From Membranipora membranacea (lineage: Eukaryota > Bryozoa > Gymnolaemata > Cheilostomatida > Membraniporidae), in NCBI GenBank assembly GCA_914767715.1, contig OU612073.1, forward strand, positions 684,001 through 744,000: a stretch of DNA of 60,000 bases, read 5' to 3'. Shown here in pieces: positions 35,101 through 47,417 of this stretch. Position numbers and translations under genes: made by a program. Position 1 is the stretch's first letter. Each line of letters opens with the position of its first letter. Under the pieces are notes generated by a model. That model made no database searches, was not told the origin of the DNA, and saw only the letters and a list, made by a program, of their open reading frames with translations.

Positions 35101-38100
35101 ATGTTTCAGCATCCAACCAGAGCACGCCTCTGTAACAAACAAGGGAGGAGTCGTGAAAATCAAATGTGTCGGAAACAGTAGAGTAGTCATCAACGGACAG
35201 TCTGTGTCCAAAGAGCAGCAGCTACACCACAATGATAGAGTGCTGTTTGGTAACAGCCATCTCTATGTGTTCCACAGCCCGCAGGTAAATAAATATAGTG
35301 TTGGTCTAATGTGTTTGATATCTAAGTTAACCTGCAACCAGAGTTACCAAGCCAACCCTGAAAACCTTCTTTCAAACATTGAATGGATAACACCAATAGA
35401 CAGATCAAGGTTATTTAAATTGACAACATGCGAATTTAGTGATGCCGAACTTGCCTTGCCATGCAGGTGCTTGCCTATTAGTAAGGAGGGTGTAGTAAAT
35501 GAAAAACATTGCTTACTCTCTACCATTCAATTAAAAATCATCTTGTTATGAACTTCTCAAATAAGTATTTCAGCAATGAGATAATATGAATATCCTTGTA
35601 AAAAACAAATAACATATTGAGCACAAAAAGTTAGATTCAGTGTTTATTTTTTCACCCAGAACATTCCGATATTGCCTAATTGATCTTGTTTTCTTATATA
35701 ATTACCTACTGTAAGGAATCTCAGGTATTATATTATAAGAGGGAATGGTACATGTCTGCATGACTGTTCAATGTCAGATAGATCTTATTTTGACTTTTTC
35801 TCCATTGCGTGAGTTTAGGATAGTCAGCTGTCCAGAACATCCACAACATCAGGGGAGGATAGGCTGCCCACCCTATGTTGCTCCACTCCTAAATCTATAC
35901 AACAGATTGATTGTAGAATCCACTATTTTCCAAATTGCCATTATGAACCAATAATGCCTATTTTGAGATGGTTCCAATTAATCCTAAATGTGTTATACTT
36001 TACGGCGAGGCCTTTAAACTTTTAGACTTGAATTATCCACATTGTGGATTGAAGAGAAAACTCTGAAATCACAAATCACTAATATTTATATATATATATA
36101 TAATATATTATATATATGATATAATCCATAAGAATGGAGGGCCATTAATGTTTTGTGTTGTTCACTGGATAGCTGCAGTCCTCATTTCTATGTTGTAGTC
36201 TTATTTCCAATACATACACACAGCTTTTGCAGGATTAACTGCATATGGCGAGATGCAAGTTTTTGTCATATTTGTGACAGTTGAATAGAATAGTCTTTAT
36301 TCCATCGATCATCAGTTATAAAATTCTAATCATGATTAACTCCGGTATCATTTGTAGGATTATGCCAAGGCTCAGAAGGATGGTAAGAAGATAGACACTC
36401 CGAGCTTCGAGCAGGCTCAGGAGGAGATAGCCGAGAACTCTGGGATGGCGGCTCTACTTGGAGGAGCTGGAGGAAAATCAAAGGGTGAGTAAATAAGATA
36501 AGATTTTCAGCTTATAACGCTGATTTGTGAGTGTTCAGTCTGCTTAACTATCGGGAACGAACTGTGATAAGTTCTCATAGGTCAATGAAATATTGTCCAT
36601 GCATAAATATGCTTCTATCAAATTCTTGAGAATCTGGGAAATCCATCAGGTTAGTTCCACATAGAGGGTTTAATTAAGTTGCGATACTTCAAGTAAGTCA
36701 TGATATTCGACTTGAATCGAATAAGAGCATGGTTATCATAAACTCACTCTAATTTTTTTTTTTTTGTACATTAACACAATGAAAGGTTCAAGTTGCTCAG
36801 CGTATAAACTGTTTCTTTGTTATTTTTATCTCTCTGTCTAGAGCTAAGCCGAGGTGAATGCTACCCTCGTGTTTCATGTTATATTTATGAGTTAATCTGT
36901 GATGTGACTACCACAAAACGTGCTGAGTGCTGTGAAATGTTCCATACCACGCAAACCTATATCAACCGCTAGCCAGCTATACTCATTTTGTTTGCCTATT
37001 TAAGGTCGTCCCCCCCTCACTTATATTAAAATCCTCAGGCCTTTTGAAATTGGAAAAATGCATGAGGACTCAGGGCAGGAAAAATCTGATATTCTACCGT
37101 TTTAGTTTAGAATTTATTTCTGATTTATTCGGAAGCATGTATTATGATATGACCACTCAAATTTATCATTAGATTTTCATTCAACCAATGAGGTATTGAA
37201 TGGTAATGGATAATATATAAATTTAGTTACATGCGTTGGAGGCTGATCTTAATGCAGGCCCATCGCTAAGCTCCAAAATTACTCATTCACAGTCACGCAT
37301 TGTTTTATGGAATGTTTTATTGTTGCACGTAAATATAACATCTCGCAACTTGAGCCGCTTATTTTCCTAGGCGAAAAGGCAGTGATGCAATGGACAATAT
37401 TTTCTGCCTGCAGTGTTTTGCATGCTATTTTGAGTGAAATCTGTATGATCCCATTCACTGTTCAGAATTCCATTCCTGCACACATATGTGAAAACCTTTC
37501 TCCAAATTATGCAATGAAAAAACGAAGATTTGTTTGGCATCATAGAATGGAAAGTGTAAAATAATGGAAGTGATAAGATCGACAATGAGGTCAGCCCGGT
37601 GACCTTGAAAACAGCCTGGCGACCTAATGAATAATGAGCATCATATAGTTTTATATATCCGTCTGTGATTGGTACAGCAGTTTTGATGATTCTCTTGTTT
37701 TAGCGTATAACTCTATACTTTAGGTAATCTTGTCCATAGGCTAGTTGATACCGTGAGTTTTTTTGAATGAGTAGGGTACATTACTGCATGGAAGTTAATC
37801 TGATCTAACAGGGGTAGATGTTACAGCTAGCTTTTATGTCTAGTGGTGTTTTAAATCTATTAACATTAAAACTTCTCAAGACCAAGACCCAGATAGCTAT
37901 CTAGCAAGCAGCACCTCTAGGCTATATTTAACTTATACGAACCCTATCACTGTGAAGCGATCAATCTTGTATGACAGTGGTGTAACTATGACAGAGCCTG
38001 TTTGTCTAATTTGCTGTCTAAGTTATTCAAATCCACATAAGTCACTTAGACACTGAGTCACTGAGTCATTAAGTCACTAAGTCACTGGGTCACTTAGCCA

Positions 38101-41100
38101 CTTAGTCACTAAGTCACTTAGTCACTGAGTCACTGAGTCACTGAGTCAAACATCTCTAACTTTTACCTCAGCCTGTTGATATGTAGATTTACATTATCTC
38201 ATATACCCAATATTACAGAGGATTTACTGCTTCAGGAGGACCTAATCCACATGCTGCCAATGGTAAATGAGGCTAATGCTATGTCTGAGGAGCTCGATAA
38301 GAAAGTCAAGTTTGAGGTGGCGCTCATCGCCCCGCAAGCTAGAGGACTCAAAGAGGGCAGAACTGAGGTATCTATAAATCAAGCCAAATTGAATCTGTTG
38401 TAATGTTAGGCCTTTATTCATGCCCATGGATAGCCCTGTCACTCAGTTGTCTGACAACTTTGAGATTGCGGCAGGACTTCCTCACTTGTGTTATGAACTG
38501 AAAGGCCTAAATTTGAATTATTTTCTCTTACAGGTAAACGTCAAACATAAGAACTTGCAGACGGGGACAGTATTCATGTGGGACAGGAATAAATTCATAG
38601 ACAGAAAGTTTATGATGCAGGAAGTCTATCAGAATTACGTGGAGGGAGATAAGAACTGGAACGATGGAGCCGGCACAGTAAGTATAGCAGAGTTTTAATC
38701 TCTCTGTTCTTTATCTGTTATAAACTTCTTGACTGCCAAATTTTTATGCATACAAAATTTCTACAAAGTTATCTGCGGCCCGAAATGCCCATAGAACTAT
38801 AACTCTTTCTTCCAGGTTCTTCTTGAGCTGATAACCTGATAAATATTAAGTATTGCATTGTGGGTTATTCTAAATCAAGCTTATTTGCAAAGTTTCATGT
38901 ACACTGCTAATTTGCTGAGGTCTAATTGTAATCTGTTTTCAGTATGTTTATCCTACCAGTCAGGTACATATAATAAAGTCTATGAGCAGTAATTTTACCT
39001 GTCATTGTTCATGATTTTTTAGTTACAATTCTACACCACATTTTATCGATATTTCTGTTTTCTGGGTACGAGTCCAAAGGACTTATTCTTCTCCAGAATA
39101 AAAATGGAATGATATATATATTCATATTGTTGACAGGATGCCGACCCTTTCTGGGTGGACCCAGCTGGTCCGGTACTTATCGGTACATCTCAGATCATTA
39201 TTAAATCTCTGGGTTATCTGATAGAGACACAGGAGAAGCTGCCAATCACTGACTTTAAGGGAAATGATGAGGGTGAGCTTATCTTAGTATATTAGTACTA
39301 GGAGTAGGAGGTAGCTCAGTTGGTTAGAGTGTCTGCCCTCTAATGCACAAGCGTTGAAGGTCTGGGTTCGAATCCCGCTGCAGTCTACGGACTACGGGGC
39401 TCAATTGACGCCCCAGGTGTGCTCCGACCTACCTGCAAGCTGATAGCAACTTTGCGCCGAATATGGCGGCCGCGCCCTTAAGGCACCTTTATTTCTTCGA
39501 ACAGAGACAGACTTGTGATTTTAACCCACTAACCCAACTAGTACTTATAAGGTCCCCTAGAGAAGTTAGGTAGCCACATGAGTAATAGTTCGCCCTCTCA
39601 TGCGTGCTTGAAATGACGAAATTTATAATTAGCTAACATTTGTTTGGCCATAGAAGTTCATATCATATCCAACAGTGGCTTGTTTAAGTTGTTGCTACCT
39701 CAAAGCTAGCTTAACTAAACTCTAAATAGTATTTTCTCTTTGAGGGCACATAACTTGCATTTGTTTAATTGTTAAAACACTATGCTAGGATATAAATCAA
39801 GTGTTATCCAGATTGCTCTAATTCCGGTTGTTTTGTGGCTCAAAGGGCAAATTTGATAGAAATAAATGATAATATATTATATAGAAAATTATATCTTCAT
39901 CTTGTTCAAGCAATAATATTCAACGGGTTGCAAAAGATGTAGTAATATTTAGCTCGGTTCGTTAACAGGTTACCTACAGGTGGAGATAAATCCATGTAAC
40001 GCTAAAGGTGGTGAGATAGATGATAATGATTTCGTAGAGGATCCCAAAGAGCTGGTCGGTAAATCTCTGAACTTCAAGATCCTCATCCCACACGCCAGAG
40101 GACTAAACGCTAAGTATGATAAGGTGTGTATTGAGGCAACACTCCTGCAATCTATATCATAGACGTTGTTTTTTTTGTTTTGAACTATCCAAAGCACAGG
40201 GCGAATTTTAGTCATCACCTCCCCTTACTAAGACATCTCAATCTTATTTTACCTTGAGTACCGGAAATACGGCTATATTTTCGATTTGACTATCTATTTG
40301 TACCTTTAGATGTTCAGACTTATGTTCCTATTCCCTAAATGTTGATAATTTCAGTGTTAGGGTTAATGCTGACCCCTAGAAAGGCATCATAAAGAATGTA
40401 ACTGAAATTTGAGAAAAATTTGACCTGCTTCATCATGCTTTGAACTACTGTTATAGAGCTGAGCCGTCTTCGTCAGCACCCACACAGGCATTAAATTATA
40501 TTTTATTTCATTGTATTTCCAGACTTACGCCAGCTACAGATTTTATCTGGATGAGGATGCGTGTAAGACTGAGATGGTGGGAGGAAGTAACCCTGAATAT
40601 AAACATGAGAAGATGTTCAGCTATAAAGTAGTCACTGATAGTGTAAGTTATCTTACCATCTTCCAAAGTATAGATCACTGTATCTTATTCTGATTCAGCA
40701 AAAACTCAGCAGCGCATACTGTACCGTCGAATATTACTACAGGCTTATTTGAGAACAGTTTAGAAACCATCTCAAGCTCCAGTATTATACATTAAACATC
40801 GAAAGCAAATAACAGAAAATGATCATAGTTGTCATACACATTCATTAACCTGTAAAATGTTTCTATACAAAAGTCATACTCTGTACATTTATATACATGT
40901 ACTCTGTTCAAATATATAAATACATATTAATATGTATCACAATATTCTATTATATATTATCTTATATTCACAGATGGTAGAGTATATAATGAACGGACAG
41001 CTGAGTATAGAAGTATGGGGATCTCAGAAGGAAGTAGCTCAGGCTAAACCAGCCACTGGTAAGGCTGGAGATAAGAAAGCCCCTGCCGGTAAATCTACTA

Positions 41101-43476
41101 AAGAACTGATGGCTGCTGAGAAAGCCAAGGTAGGTTCATTTACCAGACCTGCTTCTGTGGAAGGCACAGACTATACTTATAGAAGTACCACTCATATAAG
41201 CATAGTATTTGTCTCAGACTACTATAAACATAGTAGTAAAAAACTATAGTAATGGGCACAGACTACTAAGCGTTTTCTGTGAAAGGAACAGACTACGCTT
41301 ATAGTAGTGGGTTCTAACCATAACTGTACAGCATACTAATTATCAAACTAAGCTTGTTTTGACTCACTACTAACAGACAGACTAATGTTAATGTTGTTGA
41401 ATAAATCCAGTATAGCATTTCTAAACTGAAGCTTCAATTTTACTGATATGTGTTCACAATTATCCCTGCTGAATTTACTCAGCGAGTAATCAGCGGATTG
41501 AACATTATTACATGGGAGTTGTCCTCTTTAAATCAGTGGTAGCACGACTTACATAAATTACTTGACATAATAGCGAGTTGGAGTATTTACTTCAGTTGCA
41601 TGATCGTTTCAGGCACCAATAGCAAGAAAGCCTGCAGCTACAGCCACTGTTGGGGAGAAAGACCTGCCCCCTCCCATACAGGTGTTAAAATAGTTCTGAG
41701 GCTAGGCTTTGTTATTATCTAGATTATTTTGCATGTTTAGTGATATCACACTTCTTACTCTCACATATACTTACCTCTCTTCTCTCGGGCTAAAGATGTA
41801 ACACAGGGACCTTTATGTCTGAGTTATCCTCTCTGAATTACTCTAGTGCTACGCGAATATTACTAGGTCTGAATATAAATCACTCAAAGTAGCCACCAGC
41901 TTATCACTGACGATTTTTAGTTGAGATCAAGGAGTACTGGTGGATACCAAGCTACTCTTTTTACTTTTGCACCTTTGCACCATGTTTGTATCTTCATTCA
42001 GTCTCATATTTAATTTTACGTTTCAAGCTGACTAAATTAATTACGTTATGAGAAAGCTAGTCAAAGACATTATGAAACTTGGGTTTTTTTAAAACTTATT
42101 GCCAAATTTCAGTCATCAGAGCTGCTTCTACTAAAATCGTAACCAAAAGCTTAATGTCTTAGACTAGGGGAAGCATGACAAAATAAATCATCTATTTGCA
42201 TGTCCGCTATGTATGATCTGGGTTGAGATATCTGTGGTGATAGAATCGATAAGAGGAGACTACATAATATCCATTAGATTTAATGATTGATGAATTATAC
42301 AAACAATGCTATGAATGTTCATGCATGAGCTGATGCATTGGGTGAAAACCAAGATCTTCTTCTGTTACCAATCTGACAGTGGCTTATGCGCCTGACAACA
42401 CACATTATATATGAGTTTTCATCAGTTTATTTGAAATAGCAGGGCACTTCCTCAGATGATGGAATTATTTACGATGATTGTTAACAGCTAAAATCATAGG
42501 GTGAAATTTATCTAATAAACATAAAACAATACAACATAATATAGTCAACTCGTCTCCCTGTTTTCCTGTCTCAATATCATTGAATAATTCACTAACAAGC
42601 GACATATTATTATAATTGTATAATACGTATTATTCATGAATTTTAGGATAACACAAAGGAAAAGGAGGCAGCTAAAAGAGCTGATGCTGCTGAGTATAAA
42701 CTGAAAACTGCAGAAGAGAAACTTAGGAAGATTCAGGCTCTCTGCTCAAACGCCGTAGAGAATAAAGTGGAGGTGAGCGTGATCTTAAGGCAAAGCTTTA
42801 TTCTTTGATTGATTAATTGATCGATTGTATTACTATCACTAGCTGTAAAAGTTGTGAGAAAATCATTGCTGGTAAGCGTACTTGTTGTTGCTCTATCAGC
42901 TTAATTGTGAGTTATGAAGTTCTTCAACAAAAACTGCAGTAATTTTATGGGCTATTAAGTTTATCCCCACATTTTAACTCATCGTACCTGGCTGTTCTGT
43001 TGTTGGGTTTCTCTGAGGCTTTTTGAAGCATTAAATGTCAGGTACACCTGAACTCTAAGTGTGGAGCATAACGGGTCTCCTGCGTAGGGTACATGAACTG
43101 AGGCTAAGGTGTGAAAAGCACAGCCAAGACAAGCAGACACGAAGTAGTATGAAAGTATTATCTTTTACATCACCTAATGTAGTTATGGAGCCCAGGCCTC
43201 TGTAGTTGGTGCAAGACCAGTGGTCGAGGTCTTGGCCACTGGACTTGCACCAACTACAGAAGACCTGTGCTCCAAAGTGCATCTGGAAGATATCTACATA
43301 TAAATGTCTACATATTAGAGATGTATCCATGACTTACAATCTCCTTCTCCTTATTAAAGGCTGACAAGGTGATGAGTATAATCGGAAGTGCAGGAGGCGC
43401 AAGTGGGGGCGCCACAGGTAAAGCCCGTGCTGATAACATGGGCAGTGAAGGATCTCGAGCTTGTAGCATAATGTAA
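29143..43476 (+). CDS. Kinesin-3 family motor, KIF28/KLP-6-like, with predicted C-terminal CaaX box
   Basis: Twenty-two exons, all in phase, 1001 aa: 29143-29184, 29647-29748, 30458-30572, 31054-31164, 31836-32033, 32354-32573, 32916-33120, 33331-33391, 33586-33768, 34037-34152, 34556-34734, 35110-35284, 36358-36484, 38219-38367, 38534-38677, 39137-39272, 39969-40123, 40523-40642, 40974-41129, 41613-41681, 42647-42772, 43360-43476. The motor domain is N-terminal: P-loop GQTGSGKS (106-113), switch I NATSSRAH (223-230), switch II DLAGSE (259-264). The lysine-rich K-loop of KIF1A is absent. A short neck helix and glycine run follow, then an FHA domain (about 464-569) and a long tail with no PH domain seen. 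That layout and length resemble KIF28/KLP-6, a microtubule motor linked to mitochondrial and ciliary transport. Intron 1 is AT-AC type. The last residues read CSIM; a donor at 43417 could bypass them. Confidence 0.92.
29185..29646 (+). other. U12-type AT-AC intron (kinesin intron 1)
   Basis: The coding frame demands a junction between ...RVRPF and NSRE..., a block conserved in kinesins. No GT-AG pair serves, but the intron begins ATATCCTTTT, the U12 5' consensus, and ends ACACAC with terminal AC. A branch-site-like TTCTTTAACTT lies about 12 bases before the end, the spacing typical of minor introns. Confidence 0.85.
29272..29314. repeat. Short hairpin repeat, AGCCTG type
   Basis: TAGCCTGTCTTGAC faces its complement around a 15-base loop containing AAGCTTG. 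Same family as 18593-18618. It lies inside the AT-AC intron. Confidence 0.55.
29931..30026. mobile_element. Foldback element, about 96 bp
   Basis: Arms of about 34 bp containing ACAGTCTTTGCCCCATGAGC and its exact complement, around a spacer of about 28 bp. In kinesin intron 2. Confidence 0.75.
30603..30698. mobile_element. MITE family A, partial copy
   Basis: Matches the right half of the 4638-4833 element, including AAGTAGAGCATT, GCCTGACTATA and the terminal GGGTAGT; the left arm is mostly lost. In kinesin intron 3. Confidence 0.7.
33933..34036 (+). repeat. Three tandem units of about 40 bp ending at a 3' splice site
   Basis: TATGTGTTATGATTGG recurs three times (33936, 33975 and 34014 approximately). 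The last unit merges into the TTGTAG acceptor of kinesin exon 10, so the acceptor region arose by, or expanded through, local duplication. Confidence 0.7.
34331..34408. mobile_element. Mutator-like MITE, family B, short copy
   Basis: Terminal inverted repeats TAGTCTAAATGCTCAGAC and the complement of TAGTCTAAGTGCTCAGAC; the element is nearly all palindrome. No target duplication remains. In kinesin intron 10. Same family as 45723-45840 and 49082-49957. Confidence 0.7.
34908..35000 (+). repeat. Possible tRNA-derived SINE head
   Basis: CAGTCAATTGGTG followed by GGTTCAAGTCCC resembles A and B boxes. In kinesin intron 11. Similar in layout to 2018-2225. Confidence 0.35.
38039..38147. repeat. 8-bp minisatellite, (AGTCACTN)n
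   Basis: About 13 units of AGTCACTT/AGTCACTG with occasional changes, in kinesin intron 13. Confidence 0.9.
39306..39510 (+). repeat. tRNA-derived SINE
   Basis: A head with textbook internal promoter boxes: TAGCTCAGTTGG at 39312-39323 and GGTTCGAATCC at 39365-39375. It is followed by about 130 bp of non-tRNA body ending near CACCTTTATTTC. The 5' and 3' flanks do not pair as an acceptor stem, so this is a SINE, not a tRNA gene. In kinesin intron 16, same strand. Confidence 0.7.
43185..43274. mobile_element. Foldback element, about 90 bp
   Basis: TGGAGCCCAGG...CCAGTGG arms of about 39 bp include CTGTAGTTGGTGCAAG and its complement. In kinesin intron 21. Confidence 0.75.
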
Positions 43477-45398
43477 GACTGAAGTCATCTAGAATTCACA
43501 ATGAGTGGTTAATCATAGTCTGATGATCAGAAACCTTGAGTAGAAGCAGATCGAGAGATGTACAAGTGTGAGGCCTAAGACAATCACTATCAACACCTTG
43601 ATATGTAACTTGGCATAACAGTATATCAGCATACGTCTATGAGGATTCTATGTCTGATGGGAAATAATCACAATATTACCACCAAACATAAACGGGAAGG
43701 AGTATATCGTAAACGTATATCATAACTAATCTTTGTTGCTTTTCTGAATCATTCTTTTTTACTAACCCTTCTCCTTGATGATACAAACCTTCATGTTTTA
43801 GTTATATTTTTCTCACCAGTATTAAGGCTATGCATTATTTTGTAACTGTTGTTCCGTCCTATTATTTCTCCATTATTATCCGTCCTCTTAACAGTTTTTT
43901 ATATTCATCGTGTTTGCAGCTGCTACGATATATCAGATTTGTGAAATGATCAGTAATCGGCCATAAAATCTAAATCAGCCCCATCTTTTTTAGAATTATA
44001 TTTATCATAGTCATCGAAAGTGGGATAAACATCGACTTGATAACAATATCTTTTTGTTATTGAGTCTATGGGAATCTTTACCGTTTCAAAATGAAGATGT
44101 AATCAATGATTTTATTTTTTGTGATAATTCAATTATATTTTATAATAAATAAGCAAAATCAAATCATTGCAGGCGAATACGACATAGAACACTGGTTAAC
44201 CTGTACACATAATATCCAGGATAGAAAATTAAAAGCTGACAATTATGTTCGACCTCATGCCGTTTCATGTCAAACTTCTCTCTGCAATCGCATGAAATTA
44301 TTACAGTTGTGATCGCTCCTCGCACACTGCTATCTTATAATGAGACCATAAACATCTTATAATAGTATGTGCGTGTGTGAAGTTTTATATATACTTTATT
44401 GTCGATCTACAATAATTTGTGAAAATTTTTTGCAGGCAATGATAGAAAAAAAAACATAATATCAAAACAGAAATGAAAAGCGCTAGTCTGAGCCCCCCAG
44501 ACTTTTGCCCCTCGCCCGACGGCCCCCCGGCGAGGGAAAAGCGCAGAAACAAGGAAAAAAAAAAGTAGGAAATAATTATTAACAAGAATGGAAGCACTTT
44601 AATAGAAGATATTCAAATTGAACAAGTTTAGTCTCAGTGGAATAAATTTTAAGCATGCTGTAAAAAATGTCGCTTACTTTTCTCTTTGAATATTTAAATA
44701 CTCTGGGCTTAAATTCATCCAACATCTCTCGAAGGTTTCTAAGGTATAGAATCCTCTGTCCAGCCAACAGACAAAGCCAATTTCTGATTAAATCTCCCCC
44801 CTCTTACGCCAAATTAAACTTTGTCATATTCTCCACTCTCTAGCATCATTCATTTGATTGCCCAAAGGTTATCCCCTCACAGTATATGAGATGAGAGGAG
44901 AGTTAACCACCAACAGAACCAAAACATACAAATAAATGCCAATAAACAAAATCACATATATATGAGATTACATGTATAAAAAACATATAATATGAAGAAC
45001 TTTTGATAAAATAATTTTGAGACAATGCGTTATGACGTAGCCACAACACTGCAGTATACATAAAGGAATTCATAACACCCAGCACAACGTAATCTCATTC
45101 ATATTGTCAGCGCAGTGGCTCTTTTCAAGTAACTGATTTATCTACGAATCACTTTACTTCGCAGGTATGTCATTTATCTTTCACAAGAACGAGATATGGT
45201 TACGGCAACTGGACACACATTGTGACGCATAAAACAGACAATGCTGAAAACATCTTTTTATTGTTATTTATTGGGTAGGTCGACAGGTTAGTCGAAAGTT
45301 TGAATAATGAAACCATCACCATTATGTATAGCTATAACTTTGCAGGGACTTTTGACACTTGTGGTTGAAAGGTTTTATGGTTGTGAATCTACAGTGTA
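43477..45398. other. Spacer after the kinesin, with possible alternative last exon and 5' UTR intron
   Basis: AATAAA at 44144-44149 could end the kinesin transcript. A frame at 44172-44312 preceded by ATTGCAG could act as an alternative last kinesin exon. A GC-rich spot lies at 44492-44535. Near 45165 a CAG|GTATGTC donor and near 45345 a TTTGCAG acceptor suggest a 5' UTR intron of the next gene. Confidence 0.35.
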
Positions 45399-46498
45399 AT
45401 GACTGAACCCCCACCACCAGGCTATCCACTCCCTCCAGCAGGGGCATTTGGAGCTCCTCCGGAAGGGGCATATGGAGCCCCTCCGGCAGGGGCGTATGGA
45501 GCCCCTCCAGCTGGGGCGTACCCTTACCCACCCCAAATGCATCTACAGGGATATGTAAAATATCAGAGAACACCAGAGGAGAGAAGAGGAGCACTAGCAT
45601 GTATAGTCTGGCCTCTCGCTATTCTCTCAACGTGCTGTGCTGGATTGTGTATCATTGGATGTATCCCCCTCATGCTGGCATGTGAGTCATATATAATAAG
45701 CACATAATAGTATGTGATCGGGTAGTCTAAGTGCTCAGACGGTTCCAATGCGAGTTAATGGCATTACATTATCAACCACTCGAGTGATTGATAATGTAAT
45801 GCCACTAACCTGCATTGGAGCTGTCTGAGCACTTAGACTATTGATCGGGTTGGGTTGGGCTAAGTTGTGTCAAGCCTTCCTCTTCGTTATTGGGGAGGAC
45901 ACTGTAACAGCAACAAAGGAGTTTGGAAACTGAAGGTAATTAGAAGGTTATGTGTCGTGTGTACCTATTATGTATAATGTAAGTCTTATTATCAGACTAC
46001 ATCATCATGCACCACCCCCAATGATGACATAACACTATTCTTTCCTTAGGAATTGGTGAGCATTAGAAATATAATTAATTTATTATCGAATGATTATAAT
46101 GTTTCACTTGTTATTTTGAGTAAGAGTTAAAAAAGAGTAAAAGGAAAGAGTTCGTCCAAACCCAATTGCCCTGGGTTACTTTTTGCCAATTTTGTATTCA
46201 TACTCATAATTATGCAGTTTGATGATGAGGGGATTTACGCTATTTGGTTTTAGATATGTCAGAGGAAAGATTAACCACTCCACCAGATCAGCGACGCCGA
46301 TATCGTCAATTCTCGATAGCATGTAGTACAGTTAATGTGTTAATAGCTATAGTGGTGGTCGCGGTATTTTCTACTCTATTTGCGGAGGGCATCATGGGAT
46401 TGACAAGTAACAACACAAACACAACCACAGTATCTTTCAGTAAGATTACATTTACACCAACTACTCTAAATCCTCGGATGAACGCAACAACCACATAG
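45399..46498 (+). CDS. Small proline-rich two-pass membrane protein, possibly dispanin/CD225-like
   Basis: Two exons in phase, 45399-45681 and 46254-46498, 175 aa. The N-terminus is Pro/Gly-rich with three near-identical GAPPAGAY units coded by tandem 24-bp repeats. A first hydrophobic span (about 65-93) is rich in cysteines, possible palmitoylation sites. A short basic loop (RRRYRQ, 108-113) precedes a second hydrophobic span (about 117-140), and the Thr/Asn-rich tail has several N-x-T sites. Two spans joined by a charged loop, a Pro-rich head and one intron in the loop recall dispanins (IFITM/PRRT group), but I cannot show the CD225 motif. Upstream start codons were not found in frame. Possible 5' UTR exon ends near 45165. 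Confidence 0.6.
45723..45840. mobile_element. Mutator-like MITE, family B
   Basis: Ends TAGTCTAAGTGCTCAGAC and its complement, almost fully palindromic. Flanked by 9-bp duplications GTGATCGGG (45714-45722) and TTGATCGGG (45841-45849), one mismatch. In the intron of the proline-rich membrane protein gene. Confidence 0.8.
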
Positions 46499-47417
46499 CA
46501 GTGACACAGTGATACAGTCTACACCTGATACTACCAGCGACAGAATAACAATCTAGCTTTTTATACAGTCAAGTTGGAAATATCTTTCATAACTAATTGC
46601 GAAAAATTCCGGGTATATGATGAGATTTTAAGATTTTTGGTTTTTGATACCAACTTTCTGCATGAAGCAGTGTGAGTAAGTGAAAACTTCACCTATTCAC
46701 GCTCATTCGGTATTGACTCTCATGGAGATGGAATATTAAAATTAGTTTGGTTATCATCTGCACTAAGTATGTTTGCCTTTTAGGCAGATGTAGATTGAGA
46801 AACGATTTTTCCACAGCCACTTTTATTGAAATTATAGCATAGCTGTCCCCTACTGCGTTCATGAATTTTCTCACGTTAGTCAAATAAGAAACAGAGTGTG
46901 TGTAGCCTTAAATATATTGAGCATCATTAAACTCCCTCACCTCGCGATGTAATTCTTGGTCATTAAATATGGCATGAGCATGTATATTACCGAATGGGTG
47001 GTTGATACAGTCATGGGCAAAATACAGGCTTGCGAGCCCATGTCTTGAGGCTTGAGGACTGGATTACTAATAAGATTCCAAAGTGATCTTTCTAGCTAGT
47101 CCAGGAGTACAGATGTGGCGTGAAGTATATGAACTCTTGATCCAAGCAGGGACTAGTGAAGTGAGGACAGGGAGTTAGGGCAGTTATTACATTTTAAGAA
47201 GTTGTCTTTCCAAAGACTTAAAAATAATTAAATGTTTAGCTTAATATCCCTTAACTAGAATTTCACAATATATAGAGGGTAGACTGAGCTCCCCCTCAAA
47301 GTTTTGTACTTCACAAACAACAACTCAGCTTCAATCTTTTCTTTCAATTTCATGTTTCCTGTGAGAATGTCAATATAGAATATGTACTAAATATTTCTGT
47401 GTGTATGCATTGTAACT
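46499..47417. other. Spacer between membrane protein gene and ZMAT5
   Basis: AT-rich, no exon or element recognised. Presumed to hold the ZMAT5 promoter. Confidence 0.5.

Noticed and set aside
38039-38147. A CRISPR-like array
   Set aside because: Unit is 8 bp with no spacers, in a eukaryotic intron; a simple minisatellite.
39306-39385. A tRNA gene
   Set aside because: A and B boxes are good, but the ends cannot form an acceptor stem and an unrelated body follows; SINE is the better reading.
44579-44767. A 62-codon minus frame resembling a conserved protein end
   Set aside because: Basic, low-complexity composition next to a GC-rich spot; no domain, splice context or neighbour supports it.
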